The notes: a model not told the origin generated them from the letters alone. 64,000 nt of DNA from Terriglobia bacterium (GCA_020072845.1 JAIQGF010000012.1:1-64000); one strand, 5' to 3'; counted from the stretch's first letter, positions 28,310 through 36,359 are shown. Numbers and translations: made by a program.

Positions 28310-28852
28310 ATGAGCGCACCGCGCGTTGGTGATGTAGCGTCCGAGATCGTGCTCTCGGATTCGACGGGCGAGAAGCGCAGCTTGTCGTCCCTGACTCCGT
28401 GCGTCCTGGTTTTCTACCGCGGCCACTGGTGACCCTTCTGCATCCGCCAGTTGGCGGATTATCGCGACCGTACGGACGCCTTTTTGCGGGCGGGATATCG
28501 CGTCGCCGCTTTGTCGGTGGATGAGCCGCAGCGCACCGAGCATCTGCGGCGGACGTTGAGCGTGTCCTTCCCAATTTGGTGCGACGTCGAGCGGCAGGTG
28601 GTGCGCGACTGGGATTTGTTCAATCCTCGCGAGAAGGGCGGCATCGCCGTGCCGGCCACGTTCGTGCTCGACGGCGAGCGGCGCGTGCGCCTCTCCTCCA
28701 TCGAGGACGTGCGACATCGCGCCGGCGCCGACGAGGTGCTGGCGTGCGTGCGCACCCAGGCGACGCAGGCGGCCAAGCGAACGCTGCGCCCCGCCATGTT
28801 GCGCGCGCTGCGCAACATGTTCCGCTACGGCCTCGTCTCGCCGCGAAAATGA
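28310..28852 (+). CDS. Peroxiredoxin-like (AhpC/TSA) protein with in-frame UGA, candidate selenoprotein
   Basis: One continuous frame of 181 codons is interrupted only by TGA at 28430-28432. Read as selenocysteine it gives FYRGHW-U-PFC (Sec41), the exact position of the catalytic Cys in AhpC/TSA-like proteins with FYRGxWCPxC. The frame then continues through IRQLADYRDRTDAF, VAALSVDEPQRTEHLRR and VPATFVLDGERRVR, all thioredoxin-fold features, to a normal stop. A 7-bp hairpin starts 9 bases after the UGA and fits a bacterial SECIS. It probably reduces peroxides using Sec. Start ATG 28310. A nonsense mutation is the alternative, but the sequence beyond the UGA shows no decay. Confidence 0.8.
28442..28459 (+). 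promoter_or_regulatory. Candidate bacterial SECIS hairpin
   Basis: ATCCGCC-AGTT-GGCGGAT is a perfect 7-bp stem with a 4-base loop, in the message just after the in-frame UGA. The loop begins 16 nt after the UGA and has G in its first two bases, matching the published bacterial SECIS rules (loop 16-37 nt away, G among the first two loop bases). Confidence 0.7.
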
Positions 28853-29057
28853 GTTGACGGCCGGGCCCTACTCAATCTGCATCTGATGATGTGAGCGCGT
28901 GTCCCGGCCGAGCGCAGCGAGGATCGACCATATCTCTGCTAGAACGATTCCCCACCGTGGAAATCCAGGCTAGCCGCCATCGTTCCGGGAAGACATGGCG
29001 CCGGACTCTGAACTGCGTACCCGCGCACCGAGCGTTTTCATCCCATAAAATACATTC

Positions 29058-29744
29058 ATGTCGGAGCGAAACCGCTGGCTCGTGGTGGTGTTGTTCGGCA
29101 CGGCGATGGGGTGGATGGAATCCGCCACCGTGGTGTACTTGCGGATGCTGGTGGGCCGCGTCAATCCTTACCAGCTCAACCCGCTGCCGCGGCATCAGGC
29201 GCTGGGCAATACCGAGCTCGTACGCGAGCTGGCCACGCTGCTGATGCTGTTTGCCGTTGGCTGGCTTGCGGGACGCAACTGGCGCACGCGGTTGTCGTAT
29301 TCGCTGATCGCCTTCGGCGTGTGGGACATCCTCTACTACGTTTTTCTGGCGATGATTGCCGGGTGGCCGCAGTCGCTCCTCGACTGGGACGTTCTGTTTC
29401 TCATCCCGCTGCCGTGGTGGGCGCCGGTGATCGCGCCGGTGACGATCGCGGCGCTGATGGTGGTGGGAGGTACCCTGGTCACGCAGTTTGGCGAGGCGCG
29501 CTTCTGGCCTTCGCGCTGGTCGCTGGCGCTGAATGCCGTCGGGATTCTGCTGGCCCTGGCGGTCTTTATGCAGGACTCGATGCGCGCGGTCTCCGGAGGC
29601 GAGCCGGCGCTGCGCACCATGCTGCCCGCGCGATTCAACTGGCCGTGGTTCGGGTTGGCGCTGTTGCTGATGTCGGCGGCCATCTTCGACCTGCTGTGGC
29701 AGATGGCGCGTGGACGGAGTTCGTCTTCGGCGGCCGCCGATTGA
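29058..29744 (+). CDS. Polytopic inner-membrane protein
   Basis: 228 residues with about six predicted TM helices (LVVVLFGTAMGW; LATLLMLFAVGWLAG; LIAFGVWDILYYVFLAMIAG; VIAPVTIAALMVVGGTLV; LNAVGILLALAVFM; FGLALLLMSAAIFDLLW). There is no transporter or enzyme signature. Similar proteins are annotated only as hypothetical membrane proteins. It is a single gene preceded by a 205-base spacer. Confidence 0.75.
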   Translation: MSERNRWLVVVLFGTAMGWMESATVVYLRMLVGRVNPYQLNPLPRHQALGNTELVRELATLLMLFAVGWLAGRNWRTRLSYSLIAFGVWDILYYVFLAMIAGWPQSLLDWDVLFLIPLPWWAPVIAPVTIAALMVVGGTLVTQFGEARFWPSRWSLALNAVGILLALAVFMQDSMRAVSGGEPALRTMLPARFNWPWFGLALLLMSAAIFDLLWQMARGRSSSSAAAD

Positions 29745-29870
29745 TTCCTGATTGCGCTGCACGATGAACTTCTGTCGCTCACCTCAGGCGACCAACGTCG
29801 GTACAATGGCGATTAGGCGGCGGTTTTGCAGGGATACGTCCTGCAGCCTGTGCAGCCTGGAGCCCGGTTC

Positions 29871-30605
29871 ATGGCACGACGCAAGCGCGGCAAATCCACG
29901 GCGGCAAAACTGCTGCAATTCCTGCTGCTGGTGGCGCTGGTCGCCGCCGGCGTGCGGCTGTACTTCATCCTCCGCGAGCGCACGCGCCCGGCGGCCCCCA
30001 AGCCCAAAGCGGCGGTTCGCCCGCTGAATCGCGAAGCCTACGTGGTGCCGCGCAAGCTGCATGCGTACGACTTGGCTTCCGCGCGCGAACTGACCAGGCA
30101 GCCCGTCTGGGTGCAGGAGGGCTACCGCTACACCTACTATCCCTACGACTCCGCCAGGCGGCGCGCCGATTTCGTGCACGAAGCGGGCCTGCTCGGGCCA
30201 ATTGAGGAGCTGCACATCACCAACGTGGTCGCGCAGCCCACGCCCAACAAGCCCAACTATCACCAGATTGCTGCGATTTTCGAGAAATCCGGACGCAGCT
30301 ACGCCGTGCCGGTGGGCACCGAGTCCGGCGGCTCGTTCCAGATCTATGCCGACCAGATGTTTTTTTATGAAGATCCGCGCCAGCTCTACGGCTTCTGGCC
30401 GGCGGAGACCTGGGAGGCGATCCGCAACCACGAGGTCACACTCGGCATGAACGAATTCCAGGCTGACTTCGCGGTCGGCATGGGCGTCCCGCAGCCGCAA
30501 CAAACCGATCCCGACGTGAAAATCGTGAAATACCCCAACGGCGGTCACGCTCTGACCGTTACCTATCGCAAGGGACGGGCGGTAAAGATCGCCAAGAAGG
30601 ATTAA
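29871..30605 (+). CDS. Membrane-anchored hypothetical protein
   Basis: 244 residues. A basic N-terminus and one TM helix (~13-33, LLQFLLLVALVAAGVRLYFI) are followed by a proline/basic linker and an extracytoplasmic domain of ~190 residues rich in aromatic strands (YRYTYYPYDSARRRADFVHEAG; FYEDPRQLYGFWPAETWEAI; VTLGMNEFQADFAVGMG). The domain is unrecognised. ATG 29871 was chosen because GGAG lies 7 bases upstream and the TM helix follows directly. Confidence 0.7.
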   Translation: MARRKRGKSTAAKLLQFLLLVALVAAGVRLYFILRERTRPAAPKPKAAVRPLNREAYVVPRKLHAYDLASARELTRQPVWVQEGYRYTYYPYDSARRRADFVHEAGLLGPIEELHITNVVAQPTPNKPNYHQIAAIFEKSGRSYAVPVGTESGGSFQIYADQMFFYEDPRQLYGFWPAETWEAIRNHEVTLGMNEFQADFAVGMGVPQPQQTDPDVKIVKYPNGGHALTVTYRKGRAVKIAKKD

Positions 30606-30780
30606 CTCTCGATCCGGCGGCGGCCGGCATCCGGCGTTGCGCCGGCCTCATCTTCCTCTACACTCGACGTGAATGACCGCGGCCTACGACTCATTGGTCG
30701 CTGAACGATTCGGCATCGGTACAGTTGTGAGTTTTCCAGGCGTAATCAAAACGCGATCGCGGGGTAATGCAAGGCCAATA

Positions 30781-31050
30781 TCAGTAGCGACCGCCACCGC
30801 CGCTCTTCTTGGGCCGCGCCTCGTTGACCGTGAGCGGACGTCCGCCCGAATCCTTGCCGTTCAATGCTGCAATGGCGGCGGCTGCCTCGGTGTCGTTGGT
30901 CATTTCGACAAAGCCGAATCCGCGCGAGCGGCCGGTGTCCCGATCAGTCACCAGCGAAGCGGTTGCCACCGCGCCAAAGGCTGCGAACATTTCGCGCAGA
31001 TCGCTCTCTGTCGTGGAAAACGAGAGATTGCCAACATAAAGTTTTTTCAT
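30781..31050 (-). CDS. RRM-type RNA-binding protein
   Basis: 89 residues made of a single RNA recognition motif with a Gly-rich basic tail (KKSGGGGRY). RNP2 is LYVGNL at the start and RNP1 is RGFGFVEM (~44-51). This is the bacterial/cyanobacterial Rbp type, often cold- or stress-induced, binding single-stranded RNA. The ATG at 31050 follows GGAAAGGAATTC. It heads a cluster of small leftward genes. Confidence 0.95.
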   Translation of the reverse strand: MKKLYVGNLSFSTTESDLREMFAAFGAVATASLVTDRDTGRSRGFGFVEMTNDTEAAAAIAALNGKDSGGRPLTVNEARPKKSGGGGRY

Positions 31051-31128
31051 AAGAATTCCTTTCCGAAGCTCCCGTGGTGAGCCTTGGCCCATGCGATGCG
31101 CAGGATCACACCCTCCCGCGATCAATTG

Positions 31129-31338
31129 TCAGGCGATGACCTGTACCGAAATTAACTCCGGTTTGCAGCGGGGAGTAGCAATCGATTTGATAACGTCTTC
31201 GGCGGTGAATTTTCCCATTACCAATGCCAATTTGAGGTTGGTGGTCGTCCGCAGGGGAATCGCGTCAATCCGCTGCACGTATTCAACCGTGCGCCTGCCG
31301 ACGCGGTTCACTTTGACAACAAACTTGGTGTTCATCAT
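31129..31338 (-). CDS. Small conserved-looking protein of unknown function
   Basis: 69 residues: a beta-rich N-terminal half (NTKFVVKVNRVGRRTVEYVQ), then a helix (TTTNLKLALVMGKFTAEDVIKSI). Translation probably starts at the ATG-ATG pair at 31338/31335 behind AAAGGGA. About 110 bases further upstream lies a promoter-like block shared with another small gene (32453). A short leader frame of about 50 codons begins at 31435 inside that region and overlaps this start. No family is recognised. Confidence 0.55.
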   Translation of the reverse strand: MMNTKFVVKVNRVGRRTVEYVQRIDAIPLRTTTNLKLALVMGKFTAEDVIKSIATPRCKPELISVQVIA

Positions 31339-31439
31339 GGGTAGTCCCTTTCGCAACGATATTGGGGCACTCACGGAATCGGGTTCGGTTCCAGCCGCTG
31401 AGACCTGCGTCTGGAAAGCTTTCCGACCTTCCCATGTGG

Positions 31440-31490
31440 GCACCTCTCTCATCCTACGCCTGTGCTGACGCTGAAAGTGGTCAATTTTGC
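31440..31490 (-). promoter_or_regulatory. Shared promoter-like block, copy 1
   Basis: On the minus strand: GCAAAATTGACCA, 17 bases, GGCGTAGGATGA, 3 bases, AGGTGC. The same blocks with the same 17-base gap recur at 32459-32510. The TTGACC-like and TAGGAT elements are 22 bases apart, too far for a housekeeping promoter, so an alternative sigma factor or activator site is possible. Confidence 0.55.
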
Positions 31491-31597
31491 ACAAACGCGA
31501 CCAGGCAATGAGGCCATACTAGGTGGAACACGCCCCGGCCAATGGGCCGGTTCTCCTCAAGAGCGGCAGACGGGGCGCAGAGAACAGGAGCAACTGC

Positions 31598-31774
31598 TTG
31601 TCGGAACGCAACGGTGATAAATCGAGATTCGGGCGTTTGCGCAAGAAGAAGATCCTTCGCCGGAAACGCAATCGCGAGTTGTGCGCGGCATTGAGTGCAC
31701 CCGGACCGCGGGTGACAGCGCGCCAGAAGAAGCAAGCAAGTCGCGCCCACGTTGAATCGTCGCCGCCACTCTAG
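31598..31774 (+). CDS. Small basic protein
   Basis: 58 residues, very rich in Lys/Arg: start SERNGDKSRFGRLRKKK, then ILRRKRNRELCAAL. TTG 31598 was chosen because AGGAG stands 8 bases before it. Short basic proteins with a similar SERNGDKSRF opening recur in related bacteria as far as I recall, which supports coding. Nucleic-acid binding is plausible from charge only. Confidence 0.45.
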   Translation: MSERNGDKSRFGRLRKKKILRRKRNRELCAALSAPGPRVTARQKKQASRAHVESSPPL

Positions 31775-31851
31775 CCAGTGATTGCGACGCCGGAACACGC
31801 CCACAATCCGTCCAAACTCGTGGGGCGCGGGGGCCGGCGGCCCAGCAGTGG

Positions 31852-32046
31852 CTACATCTCGGCGTAGACCAGTCGTCCGATTTGCATCTTTTTCAGTTCA
31901 TCGGCGAACGCCTCCAGGATTAACACGGCGCGCCCGGCATCGCTGTCGGGATTCGGCAGCGTCCCATTGCGCGCTTTGAAAGCCTTGACGGTCCCGTAAA
32001 GCCTTTCCAGTTCGTCGATGGCTGCTTGCAACTTGGAGTTCGACAT
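31852..32046 (-). CDS. Small helical protein
   Basis: 64 residues, largely helical (LQAAIDELERLYGTVKAF; AVLILEAFADELKKMQIGRL). The ATG is preceded by AAGGGAGACGA. It is the last of three closely spaced leftward small genes (gap 41 bp). No family is recognised. Confidence 0.55.
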   Translation of the reverse strand: MSNSKLQAAIDELERLYGTVKAFKARNGTLPNPDSDAGRAVLILEAFADELKKMQIGRLVYAEM

Positions 32047-32087
32047 TCGTCTCCCTTCGCCGTCCCTCGGTTAGCGCAAACCTCGTT

Positions 32088-32288
32088 CTAACCACCTGTA
32101 CTTTCAGTTCGCGCATCCGAAAGTGGCGGATACACAAGACCCCGGCCCTTACATTCTCTGCACCTTCGTCCGTACATCTGGCCCACTCCCCCGCAACAGG
32201 AGCACGTTACCACGTGGCACTTCAGGGGTGGCAGGTTTTCCACGAGATGGTAGGTCACGCCCTCGTAGGTCACGTGATTGTCGCTCAT
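32088..32288 (-). CDS. Small DnaJ-type zinc-finger protein
   Basis: 66 residues with two CxxCxGxG-like zinc motifs, CSCCGGVGQMYG and CRECKGRGLV, as in the DnaJ cysteine-rich domain, after a short beta N-terminus (VTYEGVTYHLVENLPP). It lacks a J domain, so it is not a DnaJ co-chaperone but a free-standing zinc-ribbon-like module. AAAGGTG precedes the ATG. It is the middle gene of the three-gene small-protein run. Confidence 0.65.
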   Translation of the reverse strand: MSDNHVTYEGVTYHLVENLPPLKCHVVTCSCCGGVGQMYGRRCRECKGRGLVYPPLSDARTESTGG

Positions 32289-32336
32289 CGGTTTTGCACC
32301 TTTCAGGCGGGACCGTGGCGCGTGCTTGGTCCGCGA

Positions 32337-32453
32337 TCAGAGCAGAAACACGAGCACCCCGCCCAGGATCATTCCGCAGGCGATGATCAAGAACGCTAGA
32401 TTTTGGCCGGGCTGCCAAGCACCGGCCTCTCTGCTGCTTTTGAAATTCTCCAT
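32337..32453 (-). CDS. Very small membrane protein
   Basis: 38 residues: a polar N-terminus (MENFKSSREAGAWQPGQN) then one TM helix (LAFLIIACGMILGGVLVFLL). AGGTG stands 6 bases before the ATG; a second ATG immediately upstream (32456) is an alternative. A promoter-like block conserved at another small gene lies just upstream. It is the first gene of the three-gene leftward run. Confidence 0.5.
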   Translation of the reverse strand: MENFKSSREAGAWQPGQNLAFLIIACGMILGGVLVFLL

Positions 32454-32898
32454 CATGCGCACCTGAAATCATCCTACGCCCGCGCCAAGCCAGGGACTGT
32501 TCAATTTTGCTCGGCCAAAACTCCTTCTGCCCGCTATCGGACAAAGTCGTGTATCATTAGTCTCCGCGTGCGTTAGTGCACACCCCCCTGTATTCGCAGT
32601 CGACCGCGATACTGGTTACTCTCAACCTCCGCTCCTGCCGCTGGATTAAGGGTTACGGCGGCCTTGCCTTCTGGAGCAAACCGGCGTTTCAAGGCGCCGC
32701 AGTTCGAAATATTCATCCGGAACCGCTCTGACAGACTTGCCGTTCCGCCGGCCCAGGGTCACGGCACTTCGGGTTCCGTCAAAGAGGACAACGCAATGTT
32801 GCATACAGCGCCGGCGCGATGCAGATTCACGGTTCTTTGCTGAACGTCATCCTGCACGACTAGCCGGCACTCAATCGGAGGAAACGGGTCATGGGCGC
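32454..32898. other. Intergenic region
   Basis: A 445-base spacer between divergent genes. Its left end holds the promoter-like block described separately. The remainder is unremarkable mixed sequence, and no RNA gene or coding frame with a ribosome site was recognised. An in-frame extension of the following gene back to 32737 is open but has no family features. Confidence 0.45.
32459..32510 (-). promoter_or_regulatory. Shared promoter-like block, copy 2
   Basis: On the minus strand: GCAAAATTGAACA, 17 bases, GGCGTAGGATGA, 4 bases, AGGTGC, running into the start of the 38-residue membrane protein gene. It matches the block at 31440-31490. Confidence 0.55.
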
Positions 32899-34434
32899 AT
32901 GAAGGTCCACCTTGTAAACCCCAGTGATGTGTCGTTCGGAACAGCCGTCATTACTCCGCGATGGCTGTATGTTCTGGCCGCTGCAACCCCGAAGTGTTAT
33001 GGAGACCCGGCGATCGTGGACGAGACCCTCGTCCAGGTTGATCCGGCCAGCATTCAACCCGGCGACGTGGTTGGCATCGGCGTGCATACCGCGAACGCGC
33101 TGCGCGGTTACGAGATTGGGAGAATGGCCCGTGACCGCGGCGCCTACGTGGTCTTCGGCGGAATTCACGCGACGTTATATCCGGAAGAGGCCGCCGAGCT
33201 CGGCGGCGCCCACGCCGTTGTCCAGGGCGATGGCGATCAGGCTTGGCCCATTGTTCTCGGAGATTGCAGCCGCGGCGCTCCCCAGCCGACCTATGCCGGC
33301 GGCCGCATCCAGGCGAGCCAGTTTTCTCCCGCACGCTGGGACTTGCTGCCGCGGAACCGGTACATGTGGGCTTCGGTGCAAACCGTTCGAGGCTGTCCCA
33401 AGCATTGTTCCTTCTGTTCCGTCTGGCGCACCGACGGCCAGCGCCCCCGCCAGCGTTCTTCCGATGCCGTGATCGAGGAAATTGTCGAATTGCGCCGGCT
33501 GGGCTTCCGCTTCATCGCGCTCGCCGACGACAACTTTTATCCGGTAACCCTCGGTGACCTGCGCCTGGCCGCGCAACAGAACAACTCAGCCCGTCTGCAT
33601 GAACTGGAATCGCTGCGCGCGGAACGCTTCGAACTCATGTCGCGTTTGGCGAAGCTGCCTGACGTGCGCTTCTTCACTCAGATCACCATGGAAGCCGCGG
33701 AAGATCCGGAGTTTCTCGACGCCATGCGGGCAGCGCACATAATAGGCGCTTTGGTGGGGGTGGAATCGGTCACCCCCGAAGGTCTCAAAGACGTTTACAA
33801 GGATTTCAATCTGGCGGGTGAACACCTGGTGGAGCGTCTTCAGACCTTCCGGCGCCACGGTGTCCATGTGCTCGGATCGTTCATCTTTGGCTTGCCCAGC
33901 GACAATCCCGCCACGTTCATGGCCACCGAGGATGTAGCCGAGCGGGCCGAAATCACATTTGCGCAGTTTGTGATGCTCACGCCCTTTCCCGGCACCGTGG
34001 ACTTTATTAAATGGGAAAAGACTCTGGGAGACACGCCCGAAACCATTGCGGGCATACCGATCACCCGACGGTGGCTCATCCCCACTGCTCTTCGTCCCAA
34101 GCTTTACTGGCCGCACCCGGTGATGTCGGCAGAGGAGATCCGCCGCCAGACCCAGGCCGTGTGGGACAAGTTTTATACGTGGCGCTCCATCTGGAAACGC
34201 TCCCGGTTTATCAAGTCGCAGAAGGGGCGCGTGGCGTTTCTGCTCATTTCCAGGATCTACCGGCACATGTACGCCGATACCGGCATTGCGACCGACAGCG
34301 CGAGGAAATCTTCGTCGGCGCGATGGGCACGCTGGCTGGCGAAGCCCTGTCGGCTCCTGTTCGCCGGCCGCCCCCTGCCGCACCTGCAAGTTCCCCAGGC
34401 AGACAAGGAGATGCTACCCGTTGCCGCAGATTGA
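32899..34434 (+). CDS. B12-binding radical SAM protein
   Basis: 511 residues. The N-terminal Rossmann-like cobalamin-binding region (~1-145) contains VVFGGIHATLYPEEA, the segment typical of B12-binding radical SAM enzymes. The radical SAM core follows (~165-400) with the cluster motif CPKHCSFC (CxxxCxxC), DDNFYP and GVESVTPEGLKD. The C-terminal ~100 residues are basic and specific. Such proteins methylate or rearrange unactivated carbons (for example in hopanoid or lipid modification); the substrate here is unknown. The start ATG at 32899 begins KVHLVNPSDV, the usual family opening. Confidence 0.85.
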   Translation: MKVHLVNPSDVSFGTAVITPRWLYVLAAATPKCYGDPAIVDETLVQVDPASIQPGDVVGIGVHTANALRGYEIGRMARDRGAYVVFGGIHATLYPEEAAELGGAHAVVQGDGDQAWPIVLGDCSRGAPQPTYAGGRIQASQFSPARWDLLPRNRYMWASVQTVRGCPKHCSFCSVWRTDGQRPRQRSSDAVIEEIVELRRLGFRFIALADDNFYPVTLGDLRLAAQQNNSARLHELESLRAERFELMSRLAKLPDVRFFTQITMEAAEDPEFLDAMRAAHIIGALVGVESVTPEGLKDVYKDFNLAGEHLVERLQTFRRHGVHVLGSFIFGLPSDNPATFMATEDVAERAEITFAQFVMLTPFPGTVDFIKWEKTLGDTPETIAGIPITRRWLIPTALRPKLYWPHPVMSAEEIRRQTQAVWDKFYTWRSIWKRSRFIKSQKGRVAFLLISRIYRHMYADTGIATDSARKSSSARWARWLAKPCRLLFAGRPLPHLQVPQADKEMLPVAAD

Positions 34435-34535
34435 TTGGGACTCGCAATGTGTTCAATACTGACCAGCTATTGAAGGCGTCAGAATAGATACTGACGAATG
34501 TGGCCTCAAATCAACATCAAGATTGGAGGTTTCCC

Positions 34536-35129
34536 ATGAAACTGAATCTGCGTCACGCCGTGTGGGCTTTGGCCCTGGCATTTGCCGTGACTGTGTTGAG
34601 TGCGCCGGCTATCGCCGCCGCGTATCAGTCGGAGCAAGGGCTCGAGCACGGCCGCGGGCACGACAACGACAAGAATAACGACAACGCCTACGCCAACAAC
34701 CCCAATTACCAGCAGGGCTTGAAACACGGGCAGGAAGACCGCGACAACCACCGCGCTCTCCGCTACCGTGTGCATCCCAACAATGACGCGGACCGGCGCG
34801 CCTACGAATTCGGTTACAACCAGGCTTATCAAGGCCACGGCACATACCAAGGTCGGCCCGGCCAGCGCGGGCCCACCGGCAATCGCCCATACGGCAACGA
34901 TGTCCAGCGCCTGGCCTACGACAATGGTTTCAAGACTGGCTTGGATTACGGACGAGCGGACCGCAACAACGGCCACAGTAATCGTCCTACCTACAGCAGC
35001 ACTTACCAGAATGGAACCAGCGGCTACAACTCTTCGATGGGCAGCGAGACGGCGTACAAAAACGCCTTCCGGGAGGGTTACAGAGCCGGTTACGCTGAGG
35101 GATACAACGCGGGCGGCCGCCGAAGGTAG
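34536..35129 (+). CDS. Secreted repeat protein rich in Gly, Asn and Tyr
   Basis: 197 residues with a signal peptide (~1-28, ending APAIAA). The mature part is made of imperfect repeats of a short motif, A-Y-x-x-G-[YF]-x-x-G-x-x-x-G-[RQ]-x-[DN]: examples are GLEHGRGHDNDKNND, GLKHGQEDRDNHR, AYEFGYNQAYQGHG, FKTGLDYGRADRNNG and FREGYRAGYAEGYN. No enzyme motif is present. GGAGG precedes ATG 34536. It probably acts outside the cytoplasm as a structural or envelope protein; function unknown. Confidence 0.75.
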   Translation: MKLNLRHAVWALALAFAVTVLSAPAIAAAYQSEQGLEHGRGHDNDKNNDNAYANNPNYQQGLKHGQEDRDNHRALRYRVHPNNDADRRAYEFGYNQAYQGHGTYQGRPGQRGPTGNRPYGNDVQRLAYDNGFKTGLDYGRADRNNGHSNRPTYSSTYQNGTSGYNSSMGSETAYKNAFREGYRAGYAEGYNAGGRRR

Positions 35130-35232
35130 TTGGTTTCTTCCGGATCGTTCCAGGCAATCGCGGGCAGCGGGAACTCTCGCCGCCCACGGTTGACTTTGAT
35201 ATGGGACCGCCGGTGTGCGCTTTAAAAAGAAC

Positions 35233-35309
35233 TGGCGCGCCCGGAGAGATTCGAACTCCCGACCTATTGCTCCGGAGGCAATCGCTCTATCCAGCTGAGC
35301 TACGGGCGC
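35233..35309 (-). tRNA. tRNA-Arg (anticodon CCG)
   Basis: A complete 77-base cloverleaf: acceptor GCGCCCG/CGGGCGC, D-stem GCTC/GAGC, anticodon stem ATTGC/GCAAT around loop CTCCGGA (anticodon CCG), T-loop TTCGAAT, and an encoded 3' CCA. It reads CGG arginine codons. A TATAAT box lies ~10 bases upstream. Confidence 0.95.
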
Positions 35310-35318
35310 GCGTTTTTG

Positions 35319-35324
35319 ATTATA
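35319..35324 (-). promoter_or_regulatory. -10 box of the tRNA-Arg promoter
   Basis: TATAAT on the minus strand lies ~10 bases before the tRNA 5' end, in the short gap after xdhC. It suggests the tRNA has its own promoter; the -35 is not distinct. Confidence 0.5.
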
Positions 35325-35366
35325 CCGTGGCCATCCGGTTTCTGGCCGCCACAGCCTTTTCCGCTC

Positions 35367-35394
35367 GGTACCCCCTACTCGGTACTCGGTACTT
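35367..35394. repeat. Heptamer array overlapping the xdhC stop
   Basis: GGTACCCCCTACTC is followed by GGTACTC and GGTACTT. The array encodes the last residues of XdhC and spans its stop codon. The unit is the same GGTACTC used before cofE. Confidence 0.6.
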
Positions 35395-36208
35395 GTTTTT
35401 CCTGGTTCTGCGCGAGCTTCTTGCGCGCCACCGCCGTTTCGCAATTACGCCGGAACGCGATCAGTTCGGCGACAATCGCCACCGCAATTTCTTCCGGAGT
35501 GACCGCCCCGATTTCCAGCCCGACCGGCGCATTGACGCGTTCAAACAGCGCCGCATCGAGCCCCTCGTTTTCCAGTTCCTTGTAGATGGAGATGGTCTTG
35601 CGGCGCGACCCGATCATGCCGATGTAGCGCGCCGGAGTCGTGACCGCCCAGCGCAGCACGCGCATATCGTCGCGGTGCCCGCGGGTGACGATCACGATGT
35701 AGGAATTCTCATTCGGCGCCAGCCGCGCGCAGGCCTGGTCGAAGTCCTCGGCGATGACGTCGCGCGCGTCGGGAAAGCGCTCGCGGTTGGCATAGCTCTC
35801 GCGGTCATCCACGATGACCACGTCGAACCCCGCGCCGCGCGCCACCTTGAACGTGTTGTAGGCAACGTGCCCGGCGCCAAACAGGTAAAGCACAGGGATG
35901 GGCAGTACCGGTTCGATGAACACCTCCAGCGTCCCGCCGCAAACCAGCCCGCTATCGTACTTCGGATTCTCGTTTAAGTTGAAGGTCAGGGTGCGCGGTT
36001 TTTCCTGCTCCATCACCTCGCGCGCCGCCTGCCAGACCTCGGCCTCGACGCAGCCGCCGCCGATCGTGCCCACGATCGAGCCGTCGTCGCGCACCAGCAT
36101 TTTCGATGTCTGGAACGAGGGGATCGAGCCGCGGACGTTGGTGATGGTGGCCAGCGCGCCGCGCCGCCCCGCCTGCCGCAACCCCACGATCTCCTGGTAA
36201 ATATCCAT
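35375..36208 (-). CDS. xdhC: XdhC/CoxI-family molybdoenzyme maturation factor
   Basis: 277 residues. An N-terminal XdhC/CoxI domain (RRGALATITNVRGSIP, GTIGGGCVEAEVW with conserved GGGCVE) is followed by a C-terminal Rossmann XdhC_C domain (LYLFGAGHVAYNTF, VIVTRGHRDDM, YIGMIGSRRK). These proteins bind molybdenum cofactor and help insert its sulfurated form into xanthine or CO dehydrogenase-type enzymes. It is divergent from the mocA-cofG fusion, whose first half is a Moco cytidylyltransferase-like domain, so the pair fits Moco maturation. The target enzyme is not in the window. Start ATG 36208; longer upstream frames have no family support. Confidence 0.9.
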   Translation of the reverse strand: MDIYQEIVGLRQAGRRGALATITNVRGSIPSFQTSKMLVRDDGSIVGTIGGGCVEAEVWQAAREVMEQEKPRTLTFNLNENPKYDSGLVCGGTLEVFIEPVLPIPVLYLFGAGHVAYNTFKVARGAGFDVVIVDDRESYANRERFPDARDVIAEDFDQACARLAPNENSYIVIVTRGHRDDMRVLRWAVTTPARYIGMIGSRRKTISIYKELENEGLDAALFERVNAPVGLEIGAVTPEEIAVAIVAELIAFRRNCETAVARKKLAQNQEKQVPSTE

Positions 36209-36359
36209 CGCGCATCGATTATGTTGGATGAACCGGGGCAAGTCAAAGTCACGGGTGCCCCCCATCCGCGTTCTTGGCAGATGTAGGTCTTTCCGCCCTC
36301 TGGCCTTCAGTTGAGCAAGAGAAGCGCCCCACGCCGCGTTTGATGTAAGCTCAGCCCTT

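Noticed and set aside
31481-31804. A 107-codon minus-strand frame overlapping the small basic gene
   Set aside because: Cys/Arg/Pro-rich shadow without a ribosome site; the plus-strand frame has AGGAG and a plausible basic protein.
32737-32898. N-terminal extension of the radical SAM protein
   Set aside because: The extension is Arg-rich and not family-like; conserved sequence starts at ATG 32899.
35233-35309. tRNA-Sec to support the UGA-containing gene
   Set aside because: The only tRNA here has a normal 7-bp acceptor stem and anticodon CCG (Arg).
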